Below, piece by piece: positions 8,321 to 18,481 of a DNA stretch of 19,190 nucleotides. The stretch is taken from assembly GCA_945867185.1 (NCBI GenBank), contig CAMBHM010000004.1, forward strand, positions 1 to 19,190. Direction: 5' to 3'. Numbering within the stretch: the stretch's first letter is position 1; every line of letters begins with the position of its first letter. The position numbers were made by a program, and so were the translations under genes. A model generated the notes under the pieces. The model saw nothing but the letters and a program-made list of their open reading frames with translations. It was not told the DNA's origin and did no database searches. Origin of the DNA: Legionella genomosp. 1. Lineage in GTDB: Bacteria > Pseudomonadota > Gammaproteobacteria > Legionellales > Legionellaceae.

Positions 8321-8350
8321 CCGAGCCTCAACTATTAGGGGCTCGGTTTT
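8321..8350 (+). terminator. Rho-independent terminator after the SseB-domain gene
   Basis: CCGAGCC (8321-8327) pairs with GGCTCGG (8340-8346), followed at once by TTTT. Flanking AAAAC makes it plausible in the other direction too, for the convergent RMF-like gene. Confidence 0.85.
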
Positions 8351-8357
8351 ACTGGTG

Positions 8358-8735
8358 CTACGCCACCAAATCCAACAATTGATATCCGAGCACCGAGGAT
8401 ACTGCTAAAAGCCCTGTGAGTTCCATCATCCTAGCGAACAATCCCTGCTTATCTTCTCCATATACATGATCATTGGCTGCAGGGGACTCATAAGACAATA
8501 ATTCTAGATTCTCAAATCCTTCCGCCGCATACAAAGGCACCTCGCCATAAAATCCAGCCCACCAGCCCTCTAACCATTGCTCATTTTCACGGGTGTGTGC
8601 AGGATAAGGATTTTCTTCCTCTAGAGACTCCGCACAAGCGGCATCGTATCCCGCACTGTAACAGTCTTCTAAGTTGGGATATTTGAGATTCAGATGTAGT
8701 CTTACATAAGGTAACAACGTCGTCATATCATTCAT
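8358..8735 (-). CDS. RMF-like domain protein, possible LetE homologue
   Basis: A 125-residue protein. Residues 29-62 (GYDAAC...ENPY...R.NEQWLEGWW) follow the pattern of ribosome modulation factor, in which GYxAG, CPY and WLGGWREA are conserved; RMF is only about 55 residues, dimerises 70S ribosomes and inactivates them. The rest is an acidic linker (70-98) and a hydrophobic C-terminal helix (about 103-123). The ATG at 8735 has AAGGAG seven bases upstream; a longer frame to 8783 lacks such a site. From memory, L. pneumophila letE (a transmission-trait enhancer) lies near its sdh-suc genes, so this may be LetE. The RMF resemblance is by eye, and the cysteine of CPY is replaced by Asn. Confidence 0.6.
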   Translation of the reverse strand: MNDMTTLLPYVRLHLNLKYPNLEDCYSAGYDAACAESLEEENPYPAHTRENEQWLEGWWAGFYGEVPLYAAEGFENLELLSYESPAANDHVYGEDKQGLFARMMELTGLLAVSSVLGYQLLDLVA

Positions 8736-8827
8736 TTGGATACTCCTTCTTACGATTAAGTACCAGCGGATGCACTCATCCATAACGAAAATGTCTCGTT
8801 GTAGGGTCTATTTTACGACTTTTTGAA

Positions 8828-8859
8828 ATGTAAAAATACAGAAACTGTATTATTTACAT
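8828..8859. repeat. AT-rich hairpin between pdxH and the RMF-like gene
   Basis: ATGTAAAAATACAG (8828-8841) pairs with CTGTATTATTTACAT (8845-8859) with one bulged base and a three-base loop. It begins 15 bases after the pdxH stop and lies upstream of a possible -10 TAAAAT (8810-8815, minus) for the RMF-like gene. It may terminate the sdh-suc-pdxH transcript, though only three U follow, or act as an operator. Confidence 0.5.
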
Positions 8860-8873
8860 ATTTTTAACAGTAC

Positions 8874-9521
8874 TCAGGGTGCTAATCGATGACGAAGCCA
8901 ATGATCCCCTTGCCGTTCATAAAGAATTCTATCATGTAAACGATGATCTCGTCCCTGCCAAAACTCAACCTCATAAGGGATCACTGCATAGCCCCCCCAG
9001 TAAGCAGGGCGCACAATCGGCTTGTTTTTATAACAGGAAACCGTCTTTTGAAGATCAGCTAGTAATGCATCCCTATCACGAATCTCATGACTTTGAGCAG
9101 AGGCGATTGCACTCAATTGACTTTCCCTGGGCCGGGATGAAAAATACAAATCAGACTGCTCAGAACTCGTCCGTTCCACCTGCCCTCGAAGGGTGACTTG
9201 TCGTGCCATCTTGGGCCAATAAAAATTCAAAGCCACATAAGGCATCTTCTGCATCTGCGTTGCTTTGGCACTCTCATAATGTGTATAAAACAAAAAAGCG
9301 CCATCCTTTATTTCCTTTAACAGCACGACCCGAGAGTCCGGATGTCCTAATTTATCTACGGTTGAAAGCACCATAGCTGTGGGGTCCTGTTTTTCAATAC
9401 GAACCACCTCAGCCAACCACCGCTCAAACTGGTCAATAGGAGACGGCGAAAGTGTCTCCTCACTCAACCCTACTGCTCCATACTCACGGCGAATGCCTGC
9501 AATGGATTTGCTCTCAACCAT
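8874..9521 (-). CDS. pdxH: Pyridoxamine 5'-phosphate oxidase
   Basis: FMN enzyme oxidising pyridoxine or pyridoxamine 5'-phosphate to pyridoxal phosphate, the last step of PLP formation and salvage. The 215-residue product (E. coli 218) has RVVLLK (64-69, FMN phosphate), [11 protein letters not shown] (79-89), the [15 protein letters not shown] block (99-113), [16 protein letters not shown] (129-144), RPAYWGGY (171-178) and [12 protein letters not shown] (187-198), where Arg and His contact PLP. It starts nine bases after sucD, with GAGG seven bases before the ATG and overlapping the sucD end, so it is probably the last gene of the sdh-suc transcript. 2-Oxoglutarate-using transaminases need PLP, but any functional reason for the pairing is speculation. 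Confidence 0.96.
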   Translation of the reverse strand: MVESKSIAGIRREYGAVGLSEETLSPSPIDQFERWLAEVVRIEKQDPTAMVLSTVDKLGHPDSRVVLLKEIKDGAFLFYTHYESAKATQMQKMPYVALNFYWPKMARQVTLRGQVERTSSEQSDLYFSSRPRESQLSAIASAQSHEIRDRDALLADLQKTVSCYKNKPIVRPAYWGGYAVIPYEVEFWQGRDHRLHDRILYERQGDHWLRHRLAP

Positions 9522-9530
9522 CTTAGTTCC

Positions 9531-10406
9531 TCAACACCAACCCATGACCTCAGCCACAGCATCTCCTAAGTCAGCAGGCGATCGCACTGTGTTCACACCA
9601 GCGGCTTTCAATGCTGAAAATTTGTCTTCTGCCGTCCCTTTGCCACCAGAAATAATAGCCCCCGCATGCCCCATGCGTTTCCCCGCAGGCGCTGTGATTC
9701 CTGCAATGTAGGACACCACTGGTTTCGTAACGTGTGTGTTGATATATTCAGCTGCTTCTTCTTCAGCAGTACCACCAATTTCACCCACTAAGATGATGGC
9801 TTCAGTTTGAGGATCTTTCTGAAATAACGCCAACACATCAATGAAAGTCATCCCTGGAATGGGATCTCCTCCAATCCCAACACAAGTACTTTGACCAAAC
9901 CCTTTATCCGTCATTTGTTTAACCGCTTCGTAGGTTAAAGTACCTGATCGAGAAACAATCCCTACTTTACCCGGTAAGTGAATATTGCCAGGCATAATAC
10001 CTATTTTACAAGCACCAGGGGTAATAATCCCAGGACAGTTGGGCCCAATCAAACGACTGTTTGAGTTCTCTAACGTCATTGTAACCCGCATCATATCAAG
10101 CACAGGCACCCCTTCTGTGATACACACGATCAAAGGGATGCCTGCATCTGCTGCTTCTAAAATAGAATCCATGCAAAAAGGAGCGGGCACATAGATCACC
10201 GTAGCCTCTGCGCCTGTTTCTAAAACCGCTTCTCGTACCGTATTAAACACAGGTAACCCAAGATGCGTTTGCCCCCCTTTACCAGGCGTCACACCGCCAA
10301 CCATACGCGTGCCATAAGCAATCGCCTGTTCTGAGTGAAACGACCCTTGTTTACCCGTAAACCCTTGGCAGATCACCTTGGTTTTTTCATTCACTAATAT
10401 GCTCAT
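9531..10406 (-). CDS. sucD: Succinyl-CoA synthetase alpha subunit
   Basis: With SucC converts succinyl-CoA to succinate with substrate-level phosphorylation in the TCA cycle. The 291-residue product has the CoA-binding N-terminal fold ([15 protein letters not shown], 16-30; GGVTPGKGG, 37-45), [11 protein letters not shown] (121-131), the nucleotide-ligase region and the phosphorylated histidine in [17 protein letters not shown] (His247). Length matches the family. GAGG lies seven bases before the start. It follows sucC by nine bases. No frameshift or unusual residue is seen. Confidence 0.98.
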   Translation of the reverse strand: MSILVNEKTKVICQGFTGKQGSFHSEQAIAYGTRMVGGVTPGKGGQTHLGLPVFNTVREAVLETGAEATVIYVPAPFCMDSILEAADAGIPLIVCITEGVPVLDMMRVTMTLENSNSRLIGPNCPGIITPGACKIGIMPGNIHLPGKVGIVSRSGTLTYEAVKQMTDKGFGQSTCVGIGGDPIPGMTFIDVLALFQKDPQTEAIILVGEIGGTAEEEAAEYINTHVTKPVVSYIAGITAPAGKRMGHAGAIISGGKGTAEDKFSALKAAGVNTVRSPADLGDAVAEVMGWC

Positions 10407-10415
10407 AATCTTGCC

Positions 10416-11588
10416 TCAGGATAATGCAGTGCGTGTGGCTGCAACAATTTTTTTAGCGGCATCTGTCAAACTACTCGCCGCGATGACGTTCAAATCGCTT
10501 TTGTTCAATAACTCAGCACCCAGGCTCGCATTGTTCCCTTCTAAACGAACCACCACAGGTAACCTCACCTGCACTGCTTTTACCGCAGCAAGGATCCCTT
10601 CTGCAATCAAATCACAGCGCACAATGCCTCCAAAGATATTCACCAAAATGCCCTTCACACCAGGATCGGACAAAATAATTTTGAATGCTTCCGACACCCG
10701 TTCTTTGGTAGCGCCACCACCCACATCTAAAAAGTTAGCAGGCTCCCCACCATGCAGTTTGATGACATCCATTGTGGCCATCGCAAGGCCTGCCCCATTG
10801 ACCATACAACCAATATCACCCTCCAACGGAATATAGTTCAACTCCCATTCTTGGGCCCGATTCACTCGCTCATCTTCTTGAGTAGGATCACGCAATACTT
10901 TCAATAGTGGATGCCGATACAGCGCGTTGTCATCCACCGTCACTTTACCATCCAGACAAATCAAATCACCTGACTGTGTAACGACCAATGGATTGATTTC
11001 TAAAAGACTCAGATCACAGGCCATGAACATCTTACCCAACGCCATCAAAAGCGGCGTAAATTGCCTCATTTGCAACTCAGTAAGCGCCAGTTTAAAGCCA
11101 AGATCACGACATTGGAAAGGCATCACGCCAACCAAGGGATCAATAGTCACTTGAAATAGCTTCTCAGGGGTTTCTTCCGCTACTTTTTCAATATCCACCC
11201 CCCCTTCTGTCGAGGCCATAATAACCACTCGACGACTGGCTCTATCCACCACTGCACTTAAATAGAGCTCTCGAGCGATATCACTCGTTTCCTCCACCAA
11301 CACAGCATGCACGGGCTGACCCAATGCGTCTGTTTGATAAGTCACCAAGCGCGTACCTAGTAATGATTGAACATATTCCGCCAACGCCTCTTTTGACGAA
11401 ACCAATTTCACCCCACCCGCTTTTCCTCTCCCTCCAGCATGGACCTGTGCTTTAACAACCCAGCGTTGCGTTGATAATTGGGTCACCACTTGCAACGCAT
11501 CATCCACGTTGTAAGCCACTTCTCCTTTTGGAACCGGCAATCCATAACTCAAAAACAATTGTTTCGCTTGGTATTCATGTAAATTCAT
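10416..11588 (-). CDS. sucC: Succinyl-CoA synthetase beta subunit
   Basis: ATP-grasp subunit that binds the nucleotide and Mg and completes the SucCD heterotetramer. The 390-residue product (E. coli 388) starts [12 protein letters not shown], as in the family. It shows Lys46 and GGRGKAGG (52-59) for nucleotide binding, LLEINPLV for metal binding, LDVGGGA and the conserved [17 protein letters not shown] in the ligase domain. AAAGGG precedes the start by about seven bases. It follows sucB by 12 bases. Whether ATP or GTP is preferred cannot be told from sequence. Confidence 0.98.
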   Translation of the reverse strand: MNLHEYQAKQLFLSYGLPVPKGEVAYNVDDALQVVTQLSTQRWVVKAQVHAGGRGKAGGVKLVSSKEALAEYVQSLLGTRLVTYQTDALGQPVHAVLVEETSDIARELYLSAVVDRASRRVVIMASTEGGVDIEKVAEETPEKLFQVTIDPLVGVMPFQCRDLGFKLALTELQMRQFTPLLMALGKMFMACDLSLLEINPLVVTQSGDLICLDGKVTVDDNALYRHPLLKVLRDPTQEDERVNRAQEWELNYIPLEGDIGCMVNGAGLAMATMDVIKLHGGEPANFLDVGGGATKERVSEAFKIILSDPGVKGILVNIFGGIVRCDLIAEGILAAVKAVQVRLPVVVRLEGNNASLGAELLNKSDLNVIAASSLTDAAKKIVAATRTALS

Positions 11589-11600
11589 GCGATCTACCCT

Positions 11601-12782
11601 TTAAACATGGAGCAACAAACGTGAAGGATCTTCTAACAAGTCCTTCACACTAACTAAAAATTGAACAGAATCTTTTCCGTCGATGAGCCGATGGTCATAC
11701 GATAATGCGAGATACATCATCGGTCGAATCACAATCTCACCTTTCACAACCACCGGTCTATCTTCGATTTTATGCATTCCTAAAATACCGGTCTGTGGGG
11801 GATTGATAATAGGCGTTGCCAACAAAGAACCAAAAACACCCCCATTCGTGATGGTAAAGGTTCCTCCTTGCATCTCTTCGATAGACAACCGACCTTGACG
11901 CGCACGGGAGGCGGAATCGCTTATCGCTCGCTCTATCTCAGCCATAGACAACTGATCAGCGTCTCGAACGACAGGAACCACTAACCCGCGTTCTGTGGAA
12001 ACCGCAATCCCAACATCGTAATACCCGTGATAAATGATATCCTGTCCATCCACAGAGGCATTCACTGCTGGAAATCGCTTGAGCGATTCCACTACGGCTT
12101 TGGTAAAAAATGACATGAATCCCAATTTAACTCCATGTTTTTTCTCAAACTGATCCTTATAAGCCGCTCGCAAGTCCATCACTGCTTTTAAATTCACTTC
12201 ATTAAAAGTAGTGAGCATCGCTGCATTATGCTGCGCTTCTAACAACCGTTCAGCCACCTTTGCACGTAAACGTGACATCGGAACCCGTCGCTCTTCTCTT
12301 GGCCCCAACGATCCGGTTTCTAACTGCTTCACTGGAGCAGTCGGTGCTTTGTCCGATTGTCGACTTTTTTCTATAAAGGCCACCACATCTTCTTTGGTAA
12401 TTCGACCGTCTTTACCTGATCCTTGAATTTGACTGGGTTGTAAATCATGTTCAACCAATAATCGCCTCACCACAGGACTCGTAGATTTATCATCCAAAGC
12501 ACTCACCGGTTCTTTATCGGCTATTGCTGGAGCTGGAGCAGTCTCTCCTGCCTCAATACTTGCCAATAACTGGCCCGATTTCACCACTTCTCCTGCAGGG
12601 CACATGATGGCTGTCAGCACACCGTCAACAGGAGAAGGCACTTCGAGTACAACCTTATCCGTTTCTAAGTCCACGATATTCTCATCACGAACGACACGAT
12701 CTCCTACCTTTTTGTGCCAGGTGGCAATCGTGGCGTCTGCTACCGATTCAGGTAAAACTGGTACTTTGACTTCAATTGACAT
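11601..12782 (-). CDS. sucB: 2-oxoglutarate dehydrogenase E2, dihydrolipoyl succinyltransferase
   Basis: Core of the 2-oxoglutarate dehydrogenase complex; moves the succinyl group from E1 to CoA. The 393-residue product contains one lipoyl domain (1-77, lipoyl Lys43 in [10 protein letters not shown]), a linker, a peripheral-subunit-binding domain (about 104-135, [13 protein letters not shown] to GRITKEDV), a second linker, and the catalytic domain with SYDHRLIDG near the C-terminus (catalytic His364, Asp368). AAGGA lies five bases before the ATG. It follows sucA by 24 bases. The E3 gene lpd is not in this window, so E3 must be encoded elsewhere. Confidence 0.97.
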   Translation of the reverse strand: MSIEVKVPVLPESVADATIATWHKKVGDRVVRDENIVDLETDKVVLEVPSPVDGVLTAIMCPAGEVVKSGQLLASIEAGETAPAPAIADKEPVSALDDKSTSPVVRRLLVEHDLQPSQIQGSGKDGRITKEDVVAFIEKSRQSDKAPTAPVKQLETGSLGPREERRVPMSRLRAKVAERLLEAQHNAAMLTTFNEVNLKAVMDLRAAYKDQFEKKHGVKLGFMSFFTKAVVESLKRFPAVNASVDGQDIIYHGYYDVGIAVSTERGLVVPVVRDADQLSMAEIERAISDSASRARQGRLSIEEMQGGTFTITNGGVFGSLLATPIINPPQTGILGMHKIEDRPVVVKGEIVIRPMMYLALSYDHRLIDGKDSVQFLVSVKDLLEDPSRLLLHV

Positions 12783-12806
12783 GATGGTCCTTTTTTCTTT
12801 ATATTT

Positions 12807-15608
12807 TTAACGGAATAACGCTTGTTCCACCAATGCAGCTTGTTGCTGTGCATGCAGCGTTGCACTACCCACTGCGGGTGCTGCAGCAAACCCTCTGCCC
12901 GCGTACTGTAACGTCTGCTGTGATGACAAACAATCGATCATATTATGTTGCGATGAAAACCATACCCCTTGATTCTGAGGTTCTTCTTGACACCAAATCA
13001 CTTGTTTCACTTGCGGATACTTGGCGATTTCTCGTGACAGTGCTTTTTTTGGAAAAGGATACAGTTGCTCTATGCGTACAATAGCCACCTGTTTTAATTG
13101 ATCATCGCGGCGTTTTTGTAACAAATCATAGTACACCTTCCCACAACAGAGCACGAGTCTGGTCACCTGTGCGGGATCCAAGGCATCCACCTCAGGAATA
13201 ACGGTGTTAAAACCACCCTGGGTTAACTCTGCATTCGACGAAACCGCCAGTTTATGACGCAACAAGCTCTTAGGCGTCATCACTATCAACGGTTTTCTAA
13301 ACGGGCGAAGCACCTGTCGTCGCAATAAATGAAACATCTGTGCCGGGGTTGTCGGTGTACACACTTGCATGTTTTGTTCCGCACACAATTGCATATAGCG
13401 CTCAAGCCGCGCTGAAGAATGCTCAGGACCTTGTCCCTCATATCCGTGCGGTAACAACATCACCAACCCACACAGACGACCCCATTTCTGCTCCCCAGAA
13501 CTGATGAATTGATCAATCACCACTTGTGCGCCATTGGCAAAATCACCAAACTGCGCCTCCCACAACACCAAACAAGTGGGTTCTGAGGCCGCAAACCCAT
13601 ATTCAAACGCAAGCACTGCTTCCTCAGATAGAACGGAATCAATCACCCAAAATGGTCGCGTAGGATCGGTTGCCGTGTGCTCCAATGGGACGAACACCTC
13701 CCCTGTTTCTGCCTCATGTAATACCGCATGTCGATGCGCGAATGTGCCACGACCACAATCTTGCCCTGATAACCGTACACCATGCCCTTCCTGTAAAAGC
13801 GTGGCGTAGGCCATCGTTTCTGCATGGCCCCAATTCATTGGAATCTCACCTGAGGCCATTTTTTCGCGCTCAGCAAGCAAGCGTTTCACGACGGGATGCA
13901 CCTGAAAACCCTCTGGCAACGTCTGTAATTGGATAGACAGCGCCTGTAACGTAGCATCTGGTACACTCGTATCCACTTTATCTGTCCAACTCGCGTGCAA
14001 ATAGGGCGTCCAGTCCATCGCAATCTTCCCTGGATAATCGCCTTGAACCGTTTTCACAACAGCCTTTCCCTGGTCCAGGGTATCTCGATAATTGTCAAAC
14101 AACAACGCAACCTCTTCTGCTGTCGTCACTTTAGCTGCAATCAGCTCCTCTGCATACAACTCTCTTAATGTATGCATTGTTTTAATTTTTTGATACATAA
14201 CCGGCTGCGTCACAGAGGGCTCATCGGCTTCATTGTGTCCATGCCGTCTGTAACAGACCAAGTCAATCACCACATCCCGTTTGAATTTCATCCGAAATTC
14301 AAATGCAATTTGAGTCACAAACACAACGGCTTCTGGATCATCCCCATTCACATGCAGTATCGGCGCTTGCACCATCTTCGCAACATCGGTGCAATATAAG
14401 GTGGACCGTGCATCCAAAGGATTACTGGTTGTAAACCCAATTTGATTGTTGATGACCACATGCACCGTACCACCGGTGCAGTATCCTCTGGCTTGAGAAA
14501 AATTAAGGGTTTCCATGACGACACCTTGACCCGAGAAAGCAGCATCTCCGTGAATCACAACAGGTAGGACCGTATCTTTTTTCAACAAATCATGACGTCG
14601 TCGTAGCCGGGAGCGGGCTGATCCTTGCACCACAGGTCCAATGATTTCCAAATGCGACGGATTAAATGCAAGTGCTACATGAACAATAGCGCCCGATGAG
14701 GTTTCAACATCAGATGAAAAGCCCAAGTGATATTTCACATCCCCCGTTCTATCATGGTTAATCTTGCCTTCAAATTCTTGGAACAATTCGTTGGGATCTT
14801 TTCCCAATACATTGATCAACACATTCAAGCGACCACGATGCGCCATACCAATCACAATATCTTTGACTTGTCGTGCACCACCCAACCGTACCAATTCTTT
14901 CATAAGAGGAATGAGCGCATCGCCCCCTTCTAATGAAAAACGCTTTTGTCCCACATAACGAGTTCCTAAATAACGCTCCAGTCCATCTGCTTCAACCAGT
15001 TCTTTGAGAATGTCACGTTTAGTCATTGCATCAAAGACAGGTTTTCCCCTGACCGATTCCAATGTCTCTTGCAACCATTGTACTTCCTCCTGTTGAGCGA
15101 TGTGCATGTACTCAATACCAATACTGCCACAATACGTGTCGCGTAATGCTTGAATAATATCGCGAAGCGGCATCGTCTCATTCGAAAAGGTATTGCCTGC
15201 AAAAAATGACTGATTCAAATCTGCATCGGAAAGATGATGATAAGCCAACTCCAAAGCAAGAACAGGAGAACGAATAAGCATGTTCAGGGGATCTAAATGG
15301 GCCGCATGATGTCCCCACGTACGATACGCATTGATCAAATTCGCCACATCAGCTTGCTTCGAATTCTCAGCAACAACTGATCCTGATTTTTTATCAATAT
15401 GACTCAAAAAATAATCAATTGCCTCTTGATGAGAGACATCAACAGCTTCTCCATTCACGGTTGGCAAAGCACGAAACGCCGCTTGCCAGTCTTCTGGCAC
15501 AGCGCTAGGATCCGCTAAATAATCCTCATACAGCCCATTCACATAGGCCATACTCCCACCCGATAAATAGGAAGTTGCTCTCTCATTTTGAAAATCACTA
15601 CCACTCAT
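12807..15608 (-). CDS. sucA: 2-oxoglutarate dehydrogenase E1 component
   Basis: Thiamin-diphosphate enzyme that decarboxylates 2-oxoglutarate and succinylates the E2 lipoyl group. At 933 residues it equals E. coli SucA. The N-terminal YVNGLYEDYLADPSAVPEDW segment (22-41) is the E2-binding region. Active-site features: GMAHRGRLNVL (254-264, His257), KYHLGFSSD (292-300, His294), the ThDP/Mg motif beginning GDAAFSGQG (354-362) with NNQIGF (387-392), HVNGDDPEAV and RRHGHNEADEPS. The C-terminal half contains SGQDCGRGTFAHRHAVLH and HGYEGQGPEHSSARLERY. GAGGG precedes the start. It follows sdhB by ten bases, joining the sdh and suc blocks. Confidence 0.98.
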   Translation of the reverse strand: MSGSDFQNERATSYLSGGSMAYVNGLYEDYLADPSAVPEDWQAAFRALPTVNGEAVDVSHQEAIDYFLSHIDKKSGSVVAENSKQADVANLINAYRTWGHHAAHLDPLNMLIRSPVLALELAYHHLSDADLNQSFFAGNTFSNETMPLRDIIQALRDTYCGSIGIEYMHIAQQEEVQWLQETLESVRGKPVFDAMTKRDILKELVEADGLERYLGTRYVGQKRFSLEGGDALIPLMKELVRLGGARQVKDIVIGMAHRGRLNVLINVLGKDPNELFQEFEGKINHDRTGDVKYHLGFSSDVETSSGAIVHVALAFNPSHLEIIGPVVQGSARSRLRRRHDLLKKDTVLPVVIHGDAAFSGQGVVMETLNFSQARGYCTGGTVHVVINNQIGFTTSNPLDARSTLYCTDVAKMVQAPILHVNGDDPEAVVFVTQIAFEFRMKFKRDVVIDLVCYRRHGHNEADEPSVTQPVMYQKIKTMHTLRELYAEELIAAKVTTAEEVALLFDNYRDTLDQGKAVVKTVQGDYPGKIAMDWTPYLHASWTDKVDTSVPDATLQALSIQLQTLPEGFQVHPVVKRLLAEREKMASGEIPMNWGHAETMAYATLLQEGHGVRLSGQDCGRGTFAHRHAVLHEAETGEVFVPLEHTATDPTRPFWVIDSVLSEEAVLAFEYGFAASEPTCLVLWEAQFGDFANGAQVVIDQFISSGEQKWGRLCGLVMLLPHGYEGQGPEHSSARLERYMQLCAEQNMQVCTPTTPAQMFHLLRRQVLRPFRKPLIVMTPKSLLRHKLAVSSNAELTQGGFNTVIPEVDALDPAQVTRLVLCCGKVYYDLLQKRRDDQLKQVAIVRIEQLYPFPKKALSREIAKYPQVKQVIWCQEEPQNQGVWFSSQHNMIDCLSSQQTLQYAGRGFAAAPAVGSATLHAQQQAALVEQALFR

Positions 15609-15618
15609 TGATATTCCC

Positions 15619-16341
15619 TCATGTAGCTTGGGTCAACATTTGTTTTCTAATCTCACCAATGGCTGCCGTTGGATTCAAACCCTTCGGACACACATTGGCA
15701 CAATTCATAATACTGCGACAACGAAACACACTGAATGGATCTTGCAATGCTTCTAAACGATGCGCCGTTGCTGTATCACGACTATCTGCTAAAAATCGCT
15801 GCGCTTGCAGTAAACCGGCCGGCCCCACGAATTTCTCAGGATTCCACCAAAACGAAGGACACGAACTGGTACAACAGGCGCATAAAATACACTCATACAA
15901 ACCGTCTAATTGAGCACGCTCTTCCGGAGATTGTAGTCGCTCTCTTACGGGTGCTTCCGTATCATTCTGCAAATAAGGCTCTATACGCTCGTATTGATGA
16001 TAAAACTGAGATAAATCCACCACCAAATCACGGACAACAGGAAACCCAGGCAAGGGTCGGATCACGACTTTGTCATTTTTAAACTGAGACAAATGTGTCA
16101 CACAAGCCAACCCATTCGTACCATTCATATTCATGCCATCTGACCCACACACCCCCTCTCGACAGGATCGTCGAAAGGACAAAGTAGGATCTTGCTCTGA
16201 TTTTAAACGTTCAAGCAAGGTCAATATCATCGGATCGCTCTGATGCGGAATCCCTATCACATACTCTTTCATATAAGGATCTTTATCCACTTCAGGATTA
16301 TAGCGATAAATCGATACAGTGATCGTTGTGACCTCAGCCAT
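15619..16341 (-). CDS. sdhB: Succinate dehydrogenase iron-sulfur subunit
   Basis: Carries electrons from SdhA FAD to quinone. The 240-residue product (E. coli 238) has the [2Fe-2S] ligands Cys60, Cys65, Asp68 and Cys80 (SCREGVCGSD; the third ligand is Asp, as in E. coli). CILCACCTSSCP supplies Cys151, 154, 157 for [4Fe-4S] with Cys218, and Cys161, 208, 214 serve [3Fe-4S]. SFWWN provides the quinone-site tryptophan. One difference: the residue after Cys208 is Arg (CRSIMNC), where E. coli and mitochondria have His (His207 in E. coli). AAGGAG lies eight bases before the ATG, 20 bases after sdhA. Confidence 0.98.
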   Translation of the reverse strand: MAEVTTITVSIYRYNPEVDKDPYMKEYVIGIPHQSDPMILTLLERLKSEQDPTLSFRRSCREGVCGSDGMNMNGTNGLACVTHLSQFKNDKVVIRPLPGFPVVRDLVVDLSQFYHQYERIEPYLQNDTEAPVRERLQSPEERAQLDGLYECILCACCTSSCPSFWWNPEKFVGPAGLLQAQRFLADSRDTATAHRLEALQDPFSVFRCRSIMNCANVCPKGLNPTAAIGEIRKQMLTQAT

Positions 16342-16361
16342 GGGACGCTCTCCTTGGAATT

Positions 16362-18131
16362 CTAATAAACACGTTCTTGGGGTTTAAACGGCTCAACCTG
16401 CTTAGGTGTCGCATTGACTGGGCGATAATCAATAGAATCATCCTGTTGAAAATACAACGTATGTTTTATCCAATGTTTATCGTCTCGTAAAGGATAATCC
16501 TCACGGCTGTGTGCACCCCGACTCTCCGTGCGCGCGATCGCAGAAACTGCCGTTGCATAAGCGGTCGCCATCAAATTATCGAGTTCCAAAGCACTCACCC
16601 GCTCTGTATTAAATACGCTACTCTTATCAGGAAGATACGCATGGGCCAACCTGTCTCGTAATTCCTGTAATCGGTGCAGTCCTCTGGCCATGACCTCTCC
16701 AGTACGAAAAACGCCAAAATCCTCTTGCATCACACGCTGCATATCATCGCGAATACTTGATAAGGACTCTCCCTCTTTCGAGTGCTCCCAACGCTCATAG
16801 CGCGCCAAGGATACCGCAATATCATCCTCAGACACATAAGGCATATCCGGCAATTGATTAGATTGCCATAAAGTCTCCACATGCAGCCCTGCCGAACGCC
16901 CAAATACAACCAGATCAAGTAAAGAGTTACCGCCCAATCGATTGGCACCATGGACAGATACACAAGCACATTCCCCCATCGCGTATAACCCTTCGACCAG
17001 ATGATCCACCCCATGTTGCTTTGTCACCACTTGACTATGCCTATTCGTAGGAATACCACCCATACTATAATGGCAGGTCGGAACCACAGGAATGGCCTCA
17101 AGAATAGGATCGACTGATGCAAACTTCATCGACAACTCACGGATTCCAGGCAACCGCGATTTGATCAAATCAGCACCCAAATGATCCAACTTCAATTTCA
17201 CATGATCAATGCCTGTGGGATCGAAGCCTTTCCCCGCTCGAAGTTCTAGCGCGATGGATCGCGCCACCACATCACGAGAAGCCAAATCCTTCACATGCGG
17301 GGCATACCGTTCCATAAACCGTTCCCCGTCTTTGTTAATCAAATAACCCCCTTCGCCACGACACCCCTCAGTGACTAAAGTACCTGCCCCTGCAATCCCT
17401 GTCGGATGGAATTGCCACATTTCCATATCCTGCAAAGGAAGGCCCGCACGTAACGCCATGCCAAATCCATCTCCCGTATTGATATAAGCATTCGTGGTTG
17501 ATTGATAAATCCGACCAGCACCTCCAGTAGCCAACATGCAAACGCGTGCTTGAAAAAAAACCACCTGGCCTGTTTCAATACAAATGGCCGTGACGCCAGC
17601 TATCCTATCATGAGCATCTTTAACAAAATCAAGCGCTAACCATTCACTGAATATATGGGTTTTTGCTTTTAAATTCTGCTGGTATAAAGTATGTAATAAC
17701 GCATGCCCTGTGCGGTCCGCAGCGGCACAAGTACGGGCTGCTTGCTCTCCCCCAAAATGCTTGGATTGTCCACCAAACTGACGCTGATAAATTTTACCGT
17801 TGTCCATCCGAGAAAATGGCAACCCCATATGTTCCAACTCATACACCACTTCCGGACCCGTTTGACACAAATACTCAATACAGTCCTGATCACCCAAATA
17901 GTCAGCCCCTTTTACTGTGTCATACATATGCCAACGCCAATCATCTTCATCCGCATTGCCAAGCGCGGTTGTGATACCACCTTGTGCGGAGACGGTATGT
18001 GAACGGGTTGGAAACACTTTCGATAACAACGCCACCTTCAAACCAGAATTGGCTAACTGTAACGATGCACGCATCCCAGCTCCGCCTGCACCAATAATAA
18101 CCGCATCAAATTCCTGTCGCAAATAGGCCAT
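16362..18131 (-). CDS. sdhA: Succinate dehydrogenase flavoprotein subunit
   Basis: Oxidises succinate to fumarate with covalently bound FAD. I place the start at 18131, giving 590 residues (E. coli 588). It begins [20 protein letters not shown], the dinucleotide fold lies at 14-19, and the FAD-linking His falls at 45 in [10 protein letters not shown], exactly as in E. coli. Other motifs: [20 protein letters not shown], the active-site [21 protein letters not shown] and the C-terminal [17 protein letters not shown] sits seven bases before this ATG. The open frame continues 70 codons further upstream but that part is the sdhD gene in another frame. The ATG shares one base with the sdhD stop (TAATG). 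Confidence 0.98.
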   Translation of the reverse strand: MAYLRQEFDAVIIGAGGAGMRASLQLANSGLKVALLSKVFPTRSHTVSAQGGITTALGNADEDDWRWHMYDTVKGADYLGDQDCIEYLCQTGPEVVYELEHMGLPFSRMDNGKIYQRQFGGQSKHFGGEQAARTCAAADRTGHALLHTLYQQNLKAKTHIFSEWLALDFVKDAHDRIAGVTAICIETGQVVFFQARVCMLATGGAGRIYQSTTNAYINTGDGFGMALRAGLPLQDMEMWQFHPTGIAGAGTLVTEGCRGEGGYLINKDGERFMERYAPHVKDLASRDVVARSIALELRAGKGFDPTGIDHVKLKLDHLGADLIKSRLPGIRELSMKFASVDPILEAIPVVPTCHYSMGGIPTNRHSQVVTKQHGVDHLVEGLYAMGECACVSVHGANRLGGNSLLDLVVFGRSAGLHVETLWQSNQLPDMPYVSEDDIAVSLARYERWEHSKEGESLSSIRDDMQRVMQEDFGVFRTGEVMARGLHRLQELRDRLAHAYLPDKSSVFNTERVSALELDNLMATAYATAVSAIARTESRGAHSREDYPLRDDKHWIKHTLYFQQDDSIDYRPVNATPKQVEPFKPQERVY

Positions 18132-18481
18132 TATTGGACTCCCCAAATCATCATGATGCCCCAAAACAATTGCGACAGCAGCAAGAGTGCCACGAGCAAC
18201 TGAATGGATACCCGAACCACCGTATGGTTTAAGTAATCCGTCGTCACTGTCCAAATACCAACCCACGCATGCAAGGTCAACATGAGAAGCGCTATCAAAC
18301 TCGCTATTTGAAACACTCTCCCATGAAACAAAGCCTGCCATTCGCTATAGCGTAATTGGGGATGTCTAACTAAAAATCCAATTAAAACAAAACAATACAC
18401 GGCAAAATACACCGCACTCACCCGTTGGATTAACCAATCTTTTAATCCATTACCTGTCAAGCTCGTTATATTGGTCACCAT
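18131..18481 (-). CDS. sdhD: Succinate dehydrogenase membrane anchor subunit SdhD
   Basis: One of two membrane anchors that hold SdhAB and bind quinone and heme b. The 116-residue product has three membrane helices and starts [16 protein letters not shown], matching the E. coli start MVSNASALGRNGVHD. His71 (heme side), Asp82 and Tyr83 (quinone site) lie at the same numbers as in E. coli. Another in-frame ATG lies at 18487, but the AGGAG is one base from it and seven bases from the ATG at 18481, so I choose the latter. It overlaps sdhC by seven bases. Confidence 0.94.
   Translation of the reverse strand: MVTNITSLTGNGLKDWLIQRVSAVYFAVYCFVLIGFLVRHPQLRYSEWQALFHGRVFQIASLIALLMLTLHAWVGIWTVTTDYLNHTVVRVSIQLLVALLLLSQLFWGIMMIWGVQ

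Noticed and set aside
8736..8783. A 16-codon upstream extension of the RMF-like gene
   Set aside because: AAGGAG is well spaced only for the ATG at 8735.
9578..9585. GCGATCGC octamers here and at 16534-16541, like the cyanobacterial HIP1 repeat
   Set aside because: Two copies in 19 kb, both inside coding sequence, are compatible with chance.
10378..10836. A 152-codon frame on the plus strand opposite sucC and the start of sucD
   Set aside because: Its sequence is a by-product of the opposing conserved genes; no family resemblance or start signal.
14172..14399. Several 60-110 codon frames opposite sucA, sdhB and sdhA
   Set aside because: All lie antisense to highly conserved enzymes and lack ribosome binding sites and recognisable content.
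18132..18341. A 70-codon upstream extension of the sdhA frame
   Set aside because: It lies in another frame of sdhD; the internal ATG at 18131 has a strong ribosome binding site and puts the FAD histidine at 45 as in E. coli.
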